The notes beneath the pieces are model-generated. The model saw only the letters and a program-made list of their open reading frames with translations. It ran no database searches and was not told the origin of the DNA. From the NCBI GenBank assembly GCA_021292165.1, contig CM037881.1, forward strand, positions 62,001 to 126,000: a stretch of DNA of 64,000 nucleotides, read 5' to 3'. This DNA comes from Shinisaurus crocodilurus. Taxonomy: Eukaryota; Chordata; Lepidosauria; Squamata; Shinisauridae. Shown here piece by piece: positions 11,745 to 21,345 of the stretch (its first letter is position 1; each line of letters begins with the position of its first letter). Both the position numbers and the translations under genes were made by a program.

Positions 11745-12335
11745 AAACAGAAGATGCACAGATCAGAGACATCTGGGGAGGGATACCGTATATAGGTGTT
11801 TCTATGCTAATGGAAGCCATGGTGGGAGAGCTAGAGTGCCTGGTTTTAAAGGAGAACTTACAGTGGGAATAAAGGAAACCTGGTGGAATGGAGAGAACCG
11901 GTGGGAGACAGTCATCTCTAGATGTAAACTCTATAGCAGTGTTCTCCAACCTTGGGTCCCCAGATGTTTTTGGCCTACAACTCCCAGCATGCCCCAGCCA
12001 GCATAGCATAGCTATGGAGTTGTAGGCCAAAAACATCTGGGGACCCAAGGTTGGAGAACACTGCTCTATAGGAAGGACAGGGAACGGAGTACCGGAGGAA
12101 GTGATGCTCTGTACGTCAAAGAGGCCATATTGTTGAGCAGACTAGGAAAACGAAAAAGGGCAGCCTCCACAGAAGTGCTGCGGGTGACAATACCGGACTC
12201 CAAAACTAATTTAATACTAGGAGCATGCTATTGGAACATGCTATCACCCTGAGACCAGAACGCTCAGGGTGATCTTAAGATGAAAAAACGAAAACAAGGA
12301 GGCCCCCAAATGAAGAAGTGTTGTAATAATGGGTG
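11745..12335 (+). pseudogene. CR1-like LINE endonuclease domain, left part (interrupted)
   Basis: The plus strand encodes an apurinic-endonuclease-like stretch similar to CR1 ORF2: VGIKETWWNGENRWETVI, then LYRKDRERSTGG and ALYVKEA. The frame is broken by a hairpin MITE at 11937-12063. It is then cut at IMGGF by the LTR retrotransposon at 12341. The protein resumes at 19114 with NYPHI. This is a dead, nested target. Confidence 0.6.
11937..12063. mobile_element. Hairpin hAT MITE, perfect 8-bp target duplication
   Basis: The palindrome begins CAGTGTTCTCCAACCTTGGG and ends with its complement. CTCTATAG flanks both sides (11929-11936, 12064-12071). It lies inside the CR1-like endonuclease frame. 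Confidence 0.93.
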
Positions 12336-12751
12336 GCTTCTGTGGAGAAAGCCAACCTAAGCCCCCTGCCTGACACACACACACTCACCAAGGAGGGGGG
12401 AAGTAGACCCAGGGGGGGGAGACAGCCAGTCTCCACAGATGACAAAGGGGACAAACAACATCTGCATAGAATCACCCCAGGGGGGAAGGCAGGAAGCATC
12501 CCCAGGTTTGCCAATGCTCTCGCATATCAGCCCCATCTACATAAGACTTGAATACCTCTCCAGAGCAGACACTTCGGCACCCCTAAGAAATGGCCACTCA
12601 ACACCATAGGATGGGACCATTAAGCAAGTGGCTTCAAAGGGACCCCATCCCACGGGGGGAGGGCATCACCCCACCTCACCCAAAGGGCCGCCCCTCAGGG
12701 AGGGTGTCAACCCACCTGATCACGGAGGGAGGGGCTACCTGAAACACCAAG

Positions 12752-12758
12752 GTATAAA
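12752..12758 (+). promoter_or_regulatory. LTR TATA box
   Basis: TATAAAA lies about midway in the 5' LTR, upstream of the poly(A) signal. The same motif is in the 3' LTR near 18513. Confidence 0.6.
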
Positions 12759-12940
12759 ACACCCTGCGCAAGGGAACTGGGTTGTTGGACCTGATCAACA
12801 ATCTTGCCCCATGCCTGGGGTAAGGGAACGAAGGATCGGCAACCCCGGGTAGCCACACCCGGCACGCTCCAGCTAGCTGAAATCACTGGTCGCTTGGGTT
12901 GACCGGACCCCCGGGAAACCAAGCTGAAATCACTCACAAG

Positions 12941-13140
12941 CCGCTTGGGCAGACCGGGCCTCCACCGGGAACCCAGCTAGCCGCTTGGGTAGACCGGACC
13001 TCCGCCGGGAACCCAGCTAGCCGCTTGGGTAGACCGGGCCTCCGCCGGGAACCCAGCTAGCCACTTGGGTAGACCGGGCCTCCGCCGGGAACGCAGCTAG
13101 CAGCGTGCGGTTGACCGGGCCTCTGCCGGGACCCGAGCTG
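12941..13140 (+). repeat. 40-bp tandem repeat, five units, in the 5' LTR
   Basis: The unit contains CCGCTTGGGTAGACCGGGCC and TCCGCCGGGAACCCAGCTAG. The 3' LTR has only three units, which explains most of the LTR length difference. Confidence 0.9.
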
Positions 13141-13421
13141 AACTAACTAGCTGAGAGCCCTGAAATCACGGTGTCCTTAAGACTTCTTGCTTGCTACTTT
13201 GTACCGTACTGATAAGCTGTATTGCTGGCGTGGGTCTGGGTTTGTGAAGGTAATGTTGTAAATAAACTTGTTTTCTAAAAGATACTTCTGTGGCTATAAG
13301 TTATCCCTTTGTTCTGGGCTAAGGGTGATAGTCGCTGGGGATCTCGGAGAAGGCCGCCCCAGGACTCGCTACCCCCTTAGCATTGAACCCACGCAGAAGA
13401 CCAGGTTGTCGGTCTTCCACT

Positions 13422-13439
13422 TGGTGGCAGCGGTGGGAT
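13422..13439 (+). promoter_or_regulatory. Primer binding site, tRNA-Leu type
   Basis: TGGTGGCAGCGGTGGGAT directly follows the 5' LTR. It is complementary to the 3' end of a vertebrate tRNA-Leu (AAG/UAG family, ...CCCACCGCTGCCACCA as recalled). The match needs checking against this genome's tRNA genes. Confidence 0.8.
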
Positions 13440-13496
13440 AACTTATTAGCCCAGAATATCTCCCAGACCCAAAGTAGCAAGAGCCTAAGGATCACC

Positions 13497-13738
13497 ATGG
13501 GCGACCCAGAGCCTGACGGAGCGACTGGGGGAGCCGAGCCACAGCGGTCCCTGCCCGCAACCCCCATCACCCCGGGGTTGGCGGTGCTGATCCGGCAGAC
13601 GGAGCTGCAGAGGGAGCTGCTGGCGAGTCTGGCCCAGGGTGCCCGACCCAGGGGCCGCCCTATCCCAGTTCAGACAGATGGGAGAGAGGATGTGGTGACC
13701 GAGGACCCCTGGAGCCCCTCGAGCTTCCCTCGGAATGG
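13497..13738 (+). CDS. gag N-terminus (frame-separated from the rest)
   Basis: The ATG at 13497 lies 75 bases after the 5' LTR. It opens a frame (MGDPEPDGATGG...) that continues past 13700 as proline- and arginine-rich sequence. The coiled-coil gag region (MAHEQERMAHEREM) is in a different frame from about 13730. A frameshift therefore separates the two parts. I infer this is the natural gag start because it is the first ATG in good context after the primer site. Confidence 0.6.
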
Positions 13739-15679
13739 ATGGCCCATGAGCAGGAGAGGATGGCCCACGAGCGCGAAATGATCCAGATGCAGATGGAGTT
13801 GGCCAAGCTGCAGCTCGAGGCGGGGAAAACTCCCCCGACTGTCCCCGCCGCTCCTCCCCCTCCGTCGTGGGACCGCAAGGCGTTCCCCTACTACAAGCCA
13901 GGGCAGGATGTCCTGATGTTCTTCTCCATTTTCGAAATGGCGTGCCAGGAGCAGCGGGTCCCCGACAACTTGCGGTTGTCCACCCTGCGAACCCAGGTCA
14001 GTGGGGACCTGGCCGACCTCCTCGGGGCTCATCTGAGGAAGACCCCGGCGAGCTACGAGGCGTTCAAGGCAGTGGCCAGGCAACACTTCGCCCTCACCGC
14101 CGAACATTGCCGGCGGAGATTTCGAGAGGGTAGACCTTCCCCCGGGACCACCCATGTGGCATGGGCAGCCCAGGTGATGCACGTCTGCGAGTCCTGGGTG
14201 GAGGCTTCCCGGGCCTCCACCCTGAAGGAAGTTGTCGAGCTGATCGCCATGGAGCAGTTCTTCACCACCATCCCGAAGGAGCTGGCCGCTGTCGTGAGGG
14301 ATCAGAAGCCCCGTACCTGTGAGGCGGCGGGGATCATGGCCGACGAGATGGGGCTATACCGGATGGCCCCATCCACCAAGGGAAGTTCCGTGGCCATGGC
14401 CGAGAAGAAATCGGAGCCGGAGAAGAGCCTGCCCCGACGGCGCGAGGAGGCCCCTCGGACCAAGGGGAACCAAAACCCTCGGTCTGGGGCGTGCTTCCAC
14501 TGTAACGAGATGGGACACCTGCGGCGGGATTGCCCCAAGCTCCAACCCAAGAACCGGGATGCCCGTCCCTCGCCGGGGAAAGTAGGACGCGTTGCGGGTG
14601 CTGCAGCCGCTCGGGACGACGACAGCGACGACGAGCGACGGTCAGTCCTCTCCCTCCCTGCAAGCATCCCCGAGGATCGCGGCGCCGAGGAGGATCTCCA
14701 AGAGTGGGATTCCTACCGTCCCAGATCCCGTGCATCGCTGTATTGCATCGCCTCCCCGGACCAGCTGAGATGGAGCCGCAAGCAATTCTGTGAGTCCATC
14801 TATATCAATAATGTTCCCCGGGTGGGGTATAGGGACACTGGGGCAGATGTAACGGCTCTGCCCCGGGACTGCGTAGAAAGGTCCCAACTTTTGTCCGGAC
14901 GTACGTGTACGATCAAACCCTATAACTCCCCCGACATCACCATCACCATCGCCCGGGTCCGGATCAAGTACCAGGGGTGGGAAGGAGAGATGGACGTAAT
15001 CATCCATCGCCAAAAGGAGTGGGGCATCATGATCGGGAACGACCTCGCGTTCCGAGTAGCCAAAGCTAAGATGGGGGTCGTCACCTGGGGACAGGCAAGG
15101 CAAGGGGGGCCGCCCGTAACCGCACCGGTCCCAAAGCCTAAGCCCGTGCCCCCTCCACCACCCGGGGTGACCCCATCCCCTGAGGGGCACTCCGGGGAAA
15201 ACCAGGCCATAGCGGAGCCCCCGAAGAACGAAGGGTTTGCCCAGATGGCTAAAGACTTTGGGACTCAAGCCCAATTCAAGGAAGCCCAGCGGCTGGACCC
15301 GTCCTTTCAAGAGTGTCGCGATCTGGCCAACCAAGACCCCGGGGTATCCCTGGCCACCGAAAGATTTGTCTGGGATAATGGAACTTTGTACCGGGAGTTC
15401 GAGCCAAAGGGGGAAGTGGCACCGGAGCGCAAGCAAAGGCAACTGGTGGTTCCCCAATGGTACCGCCGCGCCGTGCTGCACCTCGCCCACGACGTGGCAT
15501 GGGGAGGACACCTGGGGCAGAAGCGGACCCAAGCTCGAATCACAGAGGGGTTCTACTGGCCCATGATCGCTTCCGACATTAAAGCTTACTGTCGGCGATG
15601 TGTGCCAGCGGGTGGGACACAATCGCGATCACCCAAGAGCTCCCCTTCAGCCTTTTCCGGTGGTGGGGATCCCTTTTGA
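13739..15679 (+). CDS. gag-protease-integrase (zinc domain) polyprotein of the Gmr1-like element
   Basis: An open frame of 646 codons. Residues 1-35 form a charged helix (HEQERMAHEREMIQMQ) typical of the start of Ty3-class capsid. Capsid-like sequence follows to about residue 190. A CX2CX4HX4C zinc knuckle (CFHCNEMGHLRRDC) begins near residue 252. The retroviral-type aspartic protease motif DTGAD begins near residue 366. After a proline-rich linker, residues 570-625 carry the first residues of the integrase HHCC zinc domain (HLAHD, GGHLG, YCRRC). There the frame runs out of phase, and the remaining integrase is read in the next frame from about 15600. A break inside a zinc finger suggests mutation rather than programmed frameshifting. 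Confidence 0.88.
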   Translation: MAHEQERMAHEREMIQMQMELAKLQLEAGKTPPTVPAAPPPPSWDRKAFPYYKPGQDVLMFFSIFEMACQEQRVPDNLRLSTLRTQVSGDLADLLGAHLRKTPASYEAFKAVARQHFALTAEHCRRRFREGRPSPGTTHVAWAAQVMHVCESWVEASRASTLKEVVELIAMEQFFTTIPKELAAVVRDQKPRTCEAAGIMADEMGLYRMAPSTKGSSVAMAEKKSEPEKSLPRRREEAPRTKGNQNPRSGACFHCNEMGHLRRDCPKLQPKNRDARPSPGKVGRVAGAAAARDDDSDDERRSVLSLPASIPEDRGAEEDLQEWDSYRPRSRASLYCIASPDQLRWSRKQFCESIYINNVPRVGYRDTGADVTALPRDCVERSQLLSGRTCTIKPYNSPDITITIARVRIKYQGWEGEMDVIIHRQKEWGIMIGNDLAFRVAKAKMGVVTWGQARQGGPPVTAPVPKPKPVPPPPPGVTPSPEGHSGENQAIAEPPKNEGFAQMAKDFGTQAQFKEAQRLDPSFQECRDLANQDPGVSLATERFVWDNGTLYREFEPKGEVAPERKQRQLVVPQWYRRAVLHLAHDVAWGGHLGQKRTQARITEGFYWPMIASDIKAYCRRCVPAGGTQSRSPKSSPSAFSGGGDPF

Positions 15680-18230
15680 ACGGATTGCTATGGACATAGT
15701 GGGTCCCCTGAACCCGCCCACCAAGACGGGGAAAAAGTTTGTACTGACGGTAGTGGACTTTGCCACCCACTACGCGGAGGCTTTTGCGCTCGCCTCCATC
15801 TCTGCAGCCAGCCTGGCTAAGACTCTGCTCTCTCTCTTTGCCCGCTTAGGAATGCCCCGCACGGTCGTGTCGGACTGCGGCACCGGGTTCATGTCTAAAC
15901 TGTTCCAGAAGATGTGGGACCTGGGGGGGGGGGTTGACCATGTAACTTCGGTGCCTTACCACCACGAGACCAACGGACTGGTTGAACGCTTCAACCAGAC
16001 TTTGGGGGAAATGATCAGGGCATACGCTAGCCGTCACCCGGGAACTTGGGACGAAGCCCTACCCTACCTCCTCTTTGCCTACCGAGACGCTCCGCAGGAA
16101 AGCCTCGGGTTTTCCCCTAATGAACTGATGTTTGGCAGAGAACTACGGGGGGCCTTGGCTTTGTTGCGGGAGGAGTGGGAGTGGGCTGCCGGCAGTTCGC
16201 CCGTGCCGGTTCACACTTTTCTGCGGCGGCTACGGGACACCCTCCACAGCGTTCGAGAAGCCGCCCAACAGCATCTGAAGGCAGCCCAGCAGCGGCAAAA
16301 GGAGCTGTATGATAAAACCGCAGTAGCCCGGACTTTTGAGGTGGGTGATAAAGTGTTGGTTCTGCGTACCCTCAAAATGGACAAGCTGTGTCTTAAGTGG
16401 GAGGGTCCGGGGACTGTAGTTGAGAAACTTGGACCAGTCAACTACAAAATACTCTTTGCCGGGACTCCTGAAAAATGTAAAGTGTTTCATGTGAATATGT
16501 TGAAATTGTATGTGGACCGGGGTGCGGGAGCGGGCTGTGTGAAGGAACATAATGATAAGGATTTCGCTGATGGGGATCTGTTGGGAGAATGGGGGGATGG
16601 CGGGGGGATGGAAGAAATTTCACTGTCACCCACCCTGTCCGAGGCTCAGCGGGAGCAAATGAAGCGGGTGCTGGATGAATTTGGGACCATGTTCTCAGAC
16701 CGCCCCGGGCGGACCCCACTCATCCAGCACACCATTCAAACGGGTGACAGCCCCCCTCTGCAATCTCTGCCATACCGGGCGGTGGGACCCCACGCTCAGG
16801 TCATTGCGGAGGAAGTCAAAGCCATGTTAGACCTAGGGGTGATCGTTCCTAGTTCTAGCCCATGGTCCTCCCCGATTGTCCTGGTGGCCAAAAAGGATGG
16901 GGGGGTGCGGTTCTGTGTGGACTATCGGAAAATCAATAAGGTGACCGTCCCTGACCCCTACCCCATCCCCAACATGGATGTCTTGCTGGAAAAGCTAGGG
17001 AGGGCCAAGTACATTACCACCCTAGACCTCACCAAGGGCTACTGGCAAGTCCCGCTGGACGTGGATGCTGCTCTCAAGTCTGCCTTTGTCACACACCTGG
17101 GTTTATTCCAGTTCACCACTCTTCCCTTCGGAGTCCAGAACGGTCCGGCAACCTTTAAGAGGCTGGTGAATGGAATGCTGAACGGGTTGGGAGAATTTGC
17201 CTGTGCCTATCTGGACGACATAGCTATCTTTAGCTCCACTTGGGAGCAGCATCTGCAGCATGTCCGGCGGGTCTTCCAGCGGATCCGGGACGCTGGGTTG
17301 ACAGTGAAAGCAAAGAAGTGCCAGGTGGGGCTAGGGGAGGTTGAGTACCTTGGACATCGGGTCAGAGGGGGGAGCATCAAACCCATGGAAGCTAAGATCG
17401 AGTCGGTTCAGAAATGGCCCCAACCCGCAACCAAAAAACAGCTGCAGGCTTTTCTGGGACTTGCAGGGTACTATCGGGAGTTTGTGCCACACTTCAGTCA
17501 GCTAGCAGCCCCTCTGACTGATCTTTGTAAGAAGCGCCAACCGAACAGGGTCCAGTGGACCGCGGCATGCCAGACCGCTTTCGACGGGTTAAAAGCCTGC
17601 CTCACAGCAGCTCCCATTCTGCAAGCCCCAGACTTCGAATCCCCCTTCGTTCTACAGACGGATGCCTCTGAGGCCGGGATGGGGGCGGTGTTGTTACAGG
17701 AGAAGGTAGGAGAAGGGCTGCGCTCCGTTGCCTACCTGAGCAAGAAACTCCTGCCCAGAGAACGTAGTCTTGCCACCATTGAGAAGGAGTGCCTGGCCGT
17801 GGTGTGGGCCATCACCAAGTTGCGCCCCTACCTCTGGGGGAGACGGTTCCGCCTGCAGACCGACCATTCCCCCCTGTGCTGGTTTGCCAACCTGTGCTGG
17901 TTAGATAGAGTCAAGGGCAACAACCAAAAACTCCTACGGTGGAGTCTGGCGTTGCAAGACTTTGACTTCGAAATTGAGCACATCAAGAGTAAGGACAATG
18001 TCTTGGCTGATGCACTCTCCCGGGCTTTCTCAGGTGATGGGCAAGTCGATGGGAAATTGGGGTGTGGGACCCCAATGCCATCTTTTCCCCGGGGGGGAGA
18101 TGTGGAGAAAGCCAACCTAAGCCCCTGCCTGACACACACACACTCACCAAGGAGGGGGGAAGGAGACCCAGGGGGGGGGGAGAGAGCCAGTCTCCACAGA
18201 TGCCAAAGGGGACAAACAACATCTGCATAG
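15600..18230 (+). CDS. integrase core-RT-RNase H polyprotein of the Gmr1-like element
   Basis: This frame opens at GTG with the end of the integrase zinc domain, so it has no independent start. The integrase catalytic residues are Asp near 32 (MDIVGP), Asp near 92 (VVSDCGTGF) and Glu near 129 (HHETNGLVERFN). A GPY/F-like region follows (WEGPGTVVEKLGPVNYKI). The reverse transcriptase occupies about residues 370-610: FCVDYRKINKVTVPDPYPIP, LDLTKGYWQVPL, and catalytic YLDD near 537. RNase H begins at TDASEAG near 688 and includes TDHSPLCW and DNVLADALSRAF. The frame has no stop before the 3' LTR and runs about 130 bases into it. Integrase before RT is the diagnostic oddity. Confidence 0.92.
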   Translation: MCQRVGHNRDHPRAPLQPFPVVGIPFERIAMDIVGPLNPPTKTGKKFVLTVVDFATHYAEAFALASISAASLAKTLLSLFARLGMPRTVVSDCGTGFMSKLFQKMWDLGGGVDHVTSVPYHHETNGLVERFNQTLGEMIRAYASRHPGTWDEALPYLLFAYRDAPQESLGFSPNELMFGRELRGALALLREEWEWAAGSSPVPVHTFLRRLRDTLHSVREAAQQHLKAAQQRQKELYDKTAVARTFEVGDKVLVLRTLKMDKLCLKWEGPGTVVEKLGPVNYKILFAGTPEKCKVFHVNMLKLYVDRGAGAGCVKEHNDKDFADGDLLGEWGDGGGMEEISLSPTLSEAQREQMKRVLDEFGTMFSDRPGRTPLIQHTIQTGDSPPLQSLPYRAVGPHAQVIAEEVKAMLDLGVIVPSSSPWSSPIVLVAKKDGGVRFCVDYRKINKVTVPDPYPIPNMDVLLEKLGRAKYITTLDLTKGYWQVPLDVDAALKSAFVTHLGLFQFTTLPFGVQNGPATFKRLVNGMLNGLGEFACAYLDDIAIFSSTWEQHLQHVRRVFQRIRDAGLTVKAKKCQVGLGEVEYLGHRVRGGSIKPMEAKIESVQKWPQPATKKQLQAFLGLAGYYREFVPHFSQLAAPLTDLCKKRQPNRVQWTAACQTAFDGLKACLTAAPILQAPDFESPFVLQTDASEAGMGAVLLQEKVGEGLRSVAYLSKKLLPRERSLATIEKECLAVVWAITKLRPYLWGRRFRLQTDHSPLCWFANLCWLDRVKGNNQKLLRWSLALQDFDFEIEHIKSKDNVLADALSRAFSGDGQVDGKLGCGTPMPSFPRGGDVEKANLSPCLTHTHSPRRGEGDPGGGERASLHRCQRGQTTSA
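18083..18100 (+). promoter_or_regulatory. Polypurine tract
   Basis: A G-rich purine run (GGGGGGGAGA) abuts the TG that opens the 3' LTR. This is the expected plus-strand priming site. Confidence 0.75.
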
Positions 18231-19108
18231 AATCACCCCAGGGGGGAAGGCAGGAAGCATCCCCAGGTTCGTCAATGCTCTCGCATATCAGCCCCATCTA
18301 CATAAGACTTGAATACCTCTCCAGAGCAGACACTTCGGCACCCCTATGAAATGGCCACTCAACACCATAGGATGGGACCATTAAGCAAGTGGCTTCAAAG
18401 GGACCCCATCCCACGGGGGGAGGGCGTCACGCCACCTGACCCAAAGGGCCGCCCCTCAGGGAGGGTGTCAACCCACCTGATCACGGAGGGAGGGGCTACC
18501 TGAAACACCAAGGTATAAAACACCCTGCGCAAGGGAACTGGGTTGTTGGACCTGATCAGCAATCTTGCCCCATGCCTGGGGTAAGGGAACGAAGGATCAG
18601 CAACCCCGGGTAGCTGCACCCGGCACGCTCCAGCTAGCTGAAATCACTGGTCGCTTGGGTTGACCGGACCCCCGGGAAACCAAGCTGAAATCACTCACAA
18701 GCCGCTTGGGTAGACTGGGCCTCCGCCGGGAACCCAGCTAGCCGCTTGGGTAGACCGGGCCTCCGCCGGGAACCCAGCTAGCAGCATGCGGTTGACCGGG
18801 CCTCTGCCGGGACCCGAGCTGAACTAACTAGCTGAGAGCCCTGAAAGCACGGTGTCCTCAAGACTTCTTGCTTGCTACTTTGTACCGTACTGATAAGCTG
18901 TATTGCTGGCGTGTGTCTGGGTTTGTGAAGGTAATGTTGTAAATAAACTTGTTTTTGTTTTCTAAAAGATACTTCTGTGGCTATAAGTTATCCCTTTGTT
19001 CTGGGCTAAGGGTGATAGTCGCTGGGGATCTCGGAGAAGGCCGCCCCAGGACTCGCTACCCCCTTAGCATTGAACCCACGCAGAAGACCAGGTTGTCGGT
19101 CTTCCACT
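18101..19108 (+). repeat. 3' LTR
   Basis: It starts TGTGGAGAAAGCC and ends CTTCCACT, then the target duplicate GCTTC. It has three 40-bp units (18702, 18742, 18782) instead of five. A short extra TTTTTG near the AATAAAC signal is absent from the 5' LTR. Confidence 0.92.
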
Positions 19109-19113
19109 GCTTC

Positions 19114-19262
19114 AATTACCCCCACATTGCCGGAATAAATGCATGTTCCAGTCACAACAAAGCGCTTAAATTTCTTGATGCCCTAAACGACTGTGCCCTA
19201 GAACAGTTGGTCATGGAAACGACCAGAGGGGAGGCGGCCCTGGATTTAATCCTAAGTGGTGT
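19114..19262 (+). pseudogene. CR1-like LINE endonuclease domain, right part
   Basis: The frame begins AATTACCCC (NYPHI), continuing the endonuclease interrupted at 12340. It includes the CR1-like segment TTRGEAALDLILSG. At about 19263 it switches abruptly to a different LINE. Confidence 0.6.
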
Positions 19263-20708
19263 CACCCAAAATCAACCCCTTTATATGGCATTTATCGATT
19301 TGGCTAAGGCCTTTGATACTGTAGACCGTACAGCTCTCTGGACTATCCTTATGAAAATTGGATGCCCCAATAAATTTGTGAATATCTTGCGACTTCTCCA
19401 TGACAACATGACGGCAACGGTTTTGGACAACAACGGCTCTCATGGTGCTCCATTTAAAGTGGGATCAGGTGTTAAACAGGGATGTGTTATCGCCCCAACA
19501 TTATTTGCCATTTTCATCGCCATGGTTTTACATCTTGTCAAGGGGAAACTTCCCACTGGTGTGGGAATTATATATCGAACAGATGGAAAGCTTTTTAATC
19601 TCAGCAGGCTGAAAGCAAAAAGTAAGGTAATTACAACCTCCGTTGTGGAACTTCAGTATGCTGATGATAATGTGGTCTCCGCACATTCAGAGGATGATCT
19701 CCAAACTATCCTAAATGCTTTTGCAGAAGCATACGAAAAACTTGGTCTCTCACTTAACATCAAAAAGACCAAAGTGCTTCATCAGCAAGTGCAAGCTAAC
19801 CCTTTGGTGATGCCATCTATCCAGCTTGGCGGGACAATACTGGAAAATGTCGATCATTTTCTCTATCTTGGCAGCTATCTTTCTGTTACAGCTAACATCG
19901 ACAGTGAAATCCAGCATCGTTTGAGCTCCGCAAGTGCTGTATTTCTCGAATGAAACATAGAGTGTTCGAGGATCGGGATATTTGTAAGAAGACCAAAACA
20001 CTGGTTTATGAAGCCATTGTATTACCAACTTATTGTATGCCTGCGAAACATGGACTATCTATAAACGTCACTTCCACCTCCTTGAAAGGTTTCATCAACG
20101 TTGCCTCCGGAAAATCCTGCGAATTACTTGGGAAGATAGACGAACAAATGTCAGTGTACTGGAAGAAGCAAAGACTACTAGCATTGAAAAAATGATCCTT
20201 CAACGCCAACTTCAGTGGACCGGTCATGTTGTTCGAATGCCTGACTGCCGTCTCCCAAAGCAGTTACTTTACTCCCAACTCAAGAATGGAAAGCGGAATA
20301 TCGGTGGTCAATATAAGAGGTTTAAAGATGTTCATAAGGCTAATCTAAAAAAATGCAATATAAACATCGAAAACTGGGAAGCTCTGGCCCATGAACGATC
20401 TAAATGGAGGTTGGCTTTTCACAAAGGTTCCATGGACTTTGAAGAAGCCCGAGTGCAAGGTGAAAGGGAGAAACGTGCTAAGCGAAAAGCACGTCAAATG
20501 AATCCTTTACAGGACCATCTCCTATCTGGTAACCTGTGTCCTCACTGTGGGAAGCTGTGTGGATCTAGAATTGGCCTCCACAGTCACTTACGGACCCATC
20601 GCTAGAGTCTACACAATCTTCTTTAGAATTTCCTCCTTTTATCCCGGAAGACAATCTTACTCGGTCACGAGTGATCGCCTGATGATGATGAGTGTGAAAT
20701 GTGAGTGT
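19263..20708 (+). mobile_element. Non-LTR retrotransposon with C-terminal zinc finger
   Basis: A 5'-truncated LINE in two or three broken frames. The first (to 19951) has the reverse transcriptase motifs AFIDLAKAFDTVDR, SGVKQGCVIAPTLFA and the catalytic YADD. After frameshifts near 19950-20030 the rest encodes [28 protein letters not shown], and a terminal CX2C...HX4H finger ([21 protein letters not shown]). The 3' end has GATGATGATG-type repeats. The architecture recalls RTE-like or related clades, but I could not fix the clade. Copies of the 3' end recur at 30.3 and 49.4 kb. Confidence 0.85.
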
Positions 20709-20711
20709 TTC

Positions 20712-20885
20712 ATAGATTTCATAGATCATAGAGTTGGAAGGGGCCTACAAGGCCATCGAGTCCGACCCCCTGCTCAATGCAGGAAACTAGAGGAGGGGTC
20801 TCCCATCCAAGTAATAACCAGGCCTGACCCTGCTTAGCTTTCCATGCCCAGACAAGCTGAGCCAGCGTAAGCCACAAACCTGTAA
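20712..20885 (-). mobile_element. 5S-derived SINE with CR1 tail
   Basis: Read on the minus strand it has a head like TTGTCTGGGCATGG, then AAGCTAAGCAGGGTCAGGCC and TTACTTGGATGGGAGACC, which match the 5S rRNA internal promoter region. The CR1-like tail and ATAGATTTCATAG end follow. Confidence 0.88.
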
Positions 20886-21164
20886 TAGTTGTCAAACCGG
20901 TGATCACAGTGGTATCAGATTTAATGTATATTTAAGTGGGAAAATGCCAAGGAAGGTCCAGCACAGTCACGCTTGACTTCAAGTGAGGAAACTTCTCTAA
21001 AATGGAAGGGACGGATAAAAATGAAGTTGAGAGGAGGAGTCAAGAGAGTTACATCTCTTCAAAATGATTGGAGGTTACTCAAAACAGATTAGACAGATGC
21101 ATAGAGGCTATCAATGGCTACTAGTCCTGAGGGATATATGCTACCTCCAGTATCAGAGGCCGCA

Positions 21165-21345
21165 CGTCTCTCTGAATAACGGTTGCCGGGGAACATGGGT
21201 GAGAAGGTGCTGTTGCACTCATGTGCTGCTTGTGGGATCCCGTGGGCAGCTAGTTGGCCACTGTGTGAACAGAAAAGAATGCTGGACTAGATGGACCCCT
21301 GGTCTGATCCATCAAGGCTCCTTGTATGATCATATCTTCTTATGA
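21165..21345 (+). mobile_element. CR1/L3-like LINE 3' end, old
   Basis: The stretch GAATGCTGGACTAGATGGAC, then CTGATCCATCAAGGCTCCTTG and a CTTATG end, is typical of amniote CR1/L3 tails. Confidence 0.55.

Larger units (their letters stand above)
12341..13421 (+). repeat. 5' LTR
   Basis: It starts TGTGGAGAAAGCC and ends CTTCCACT. A TATAAAA box lies at 12752 and an AATAAAC poly(A) signal near 13261. Five units of a 40-bp repeat begin at 12941, 12981, 13021, 13061 and 13101. The right boundary is fixed by the primer site and the shared target duplication. Confidence 0.92.
12341..19108 (+). mobile_element. Complete Ty3-class LTR retrotransposon, Gmr1-like domain order
   Basis: A 6768-bp element with two LTRs (1081 and 1008 bp), a primer site, a purine tract and 5-bp target duplications GCTTC (12336-12340 and 19109-19113). 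The internal region (13422-18100) encodes gag, protease and integrase, then reverse transcriptase and RNase H. Integrase upstream of RT is the copia order, yet the RT, protease and integrase sequences are Ty3/gypsy-like. That combination is known for the Gmr1 lineage. The LTRs differ by only a few percent by eye, so insertion is fairly recent. At least two frameshifts (near 13.7 kb in gag and near 15.6 kb in the integrase zinc domain) suggest this copy cannot make its full proteins. The target is a CR1-like endonuclease ORF. Confidence 0.93.

Noticed and set aside
15590..15610. Programmed ribosomal frameshift between gag-protease and integrase-RT
   Set aside because: The break falls inside the integrase zinc domain, not between proteins, and no slippery heptamer was seen. 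Mutation is simpler.
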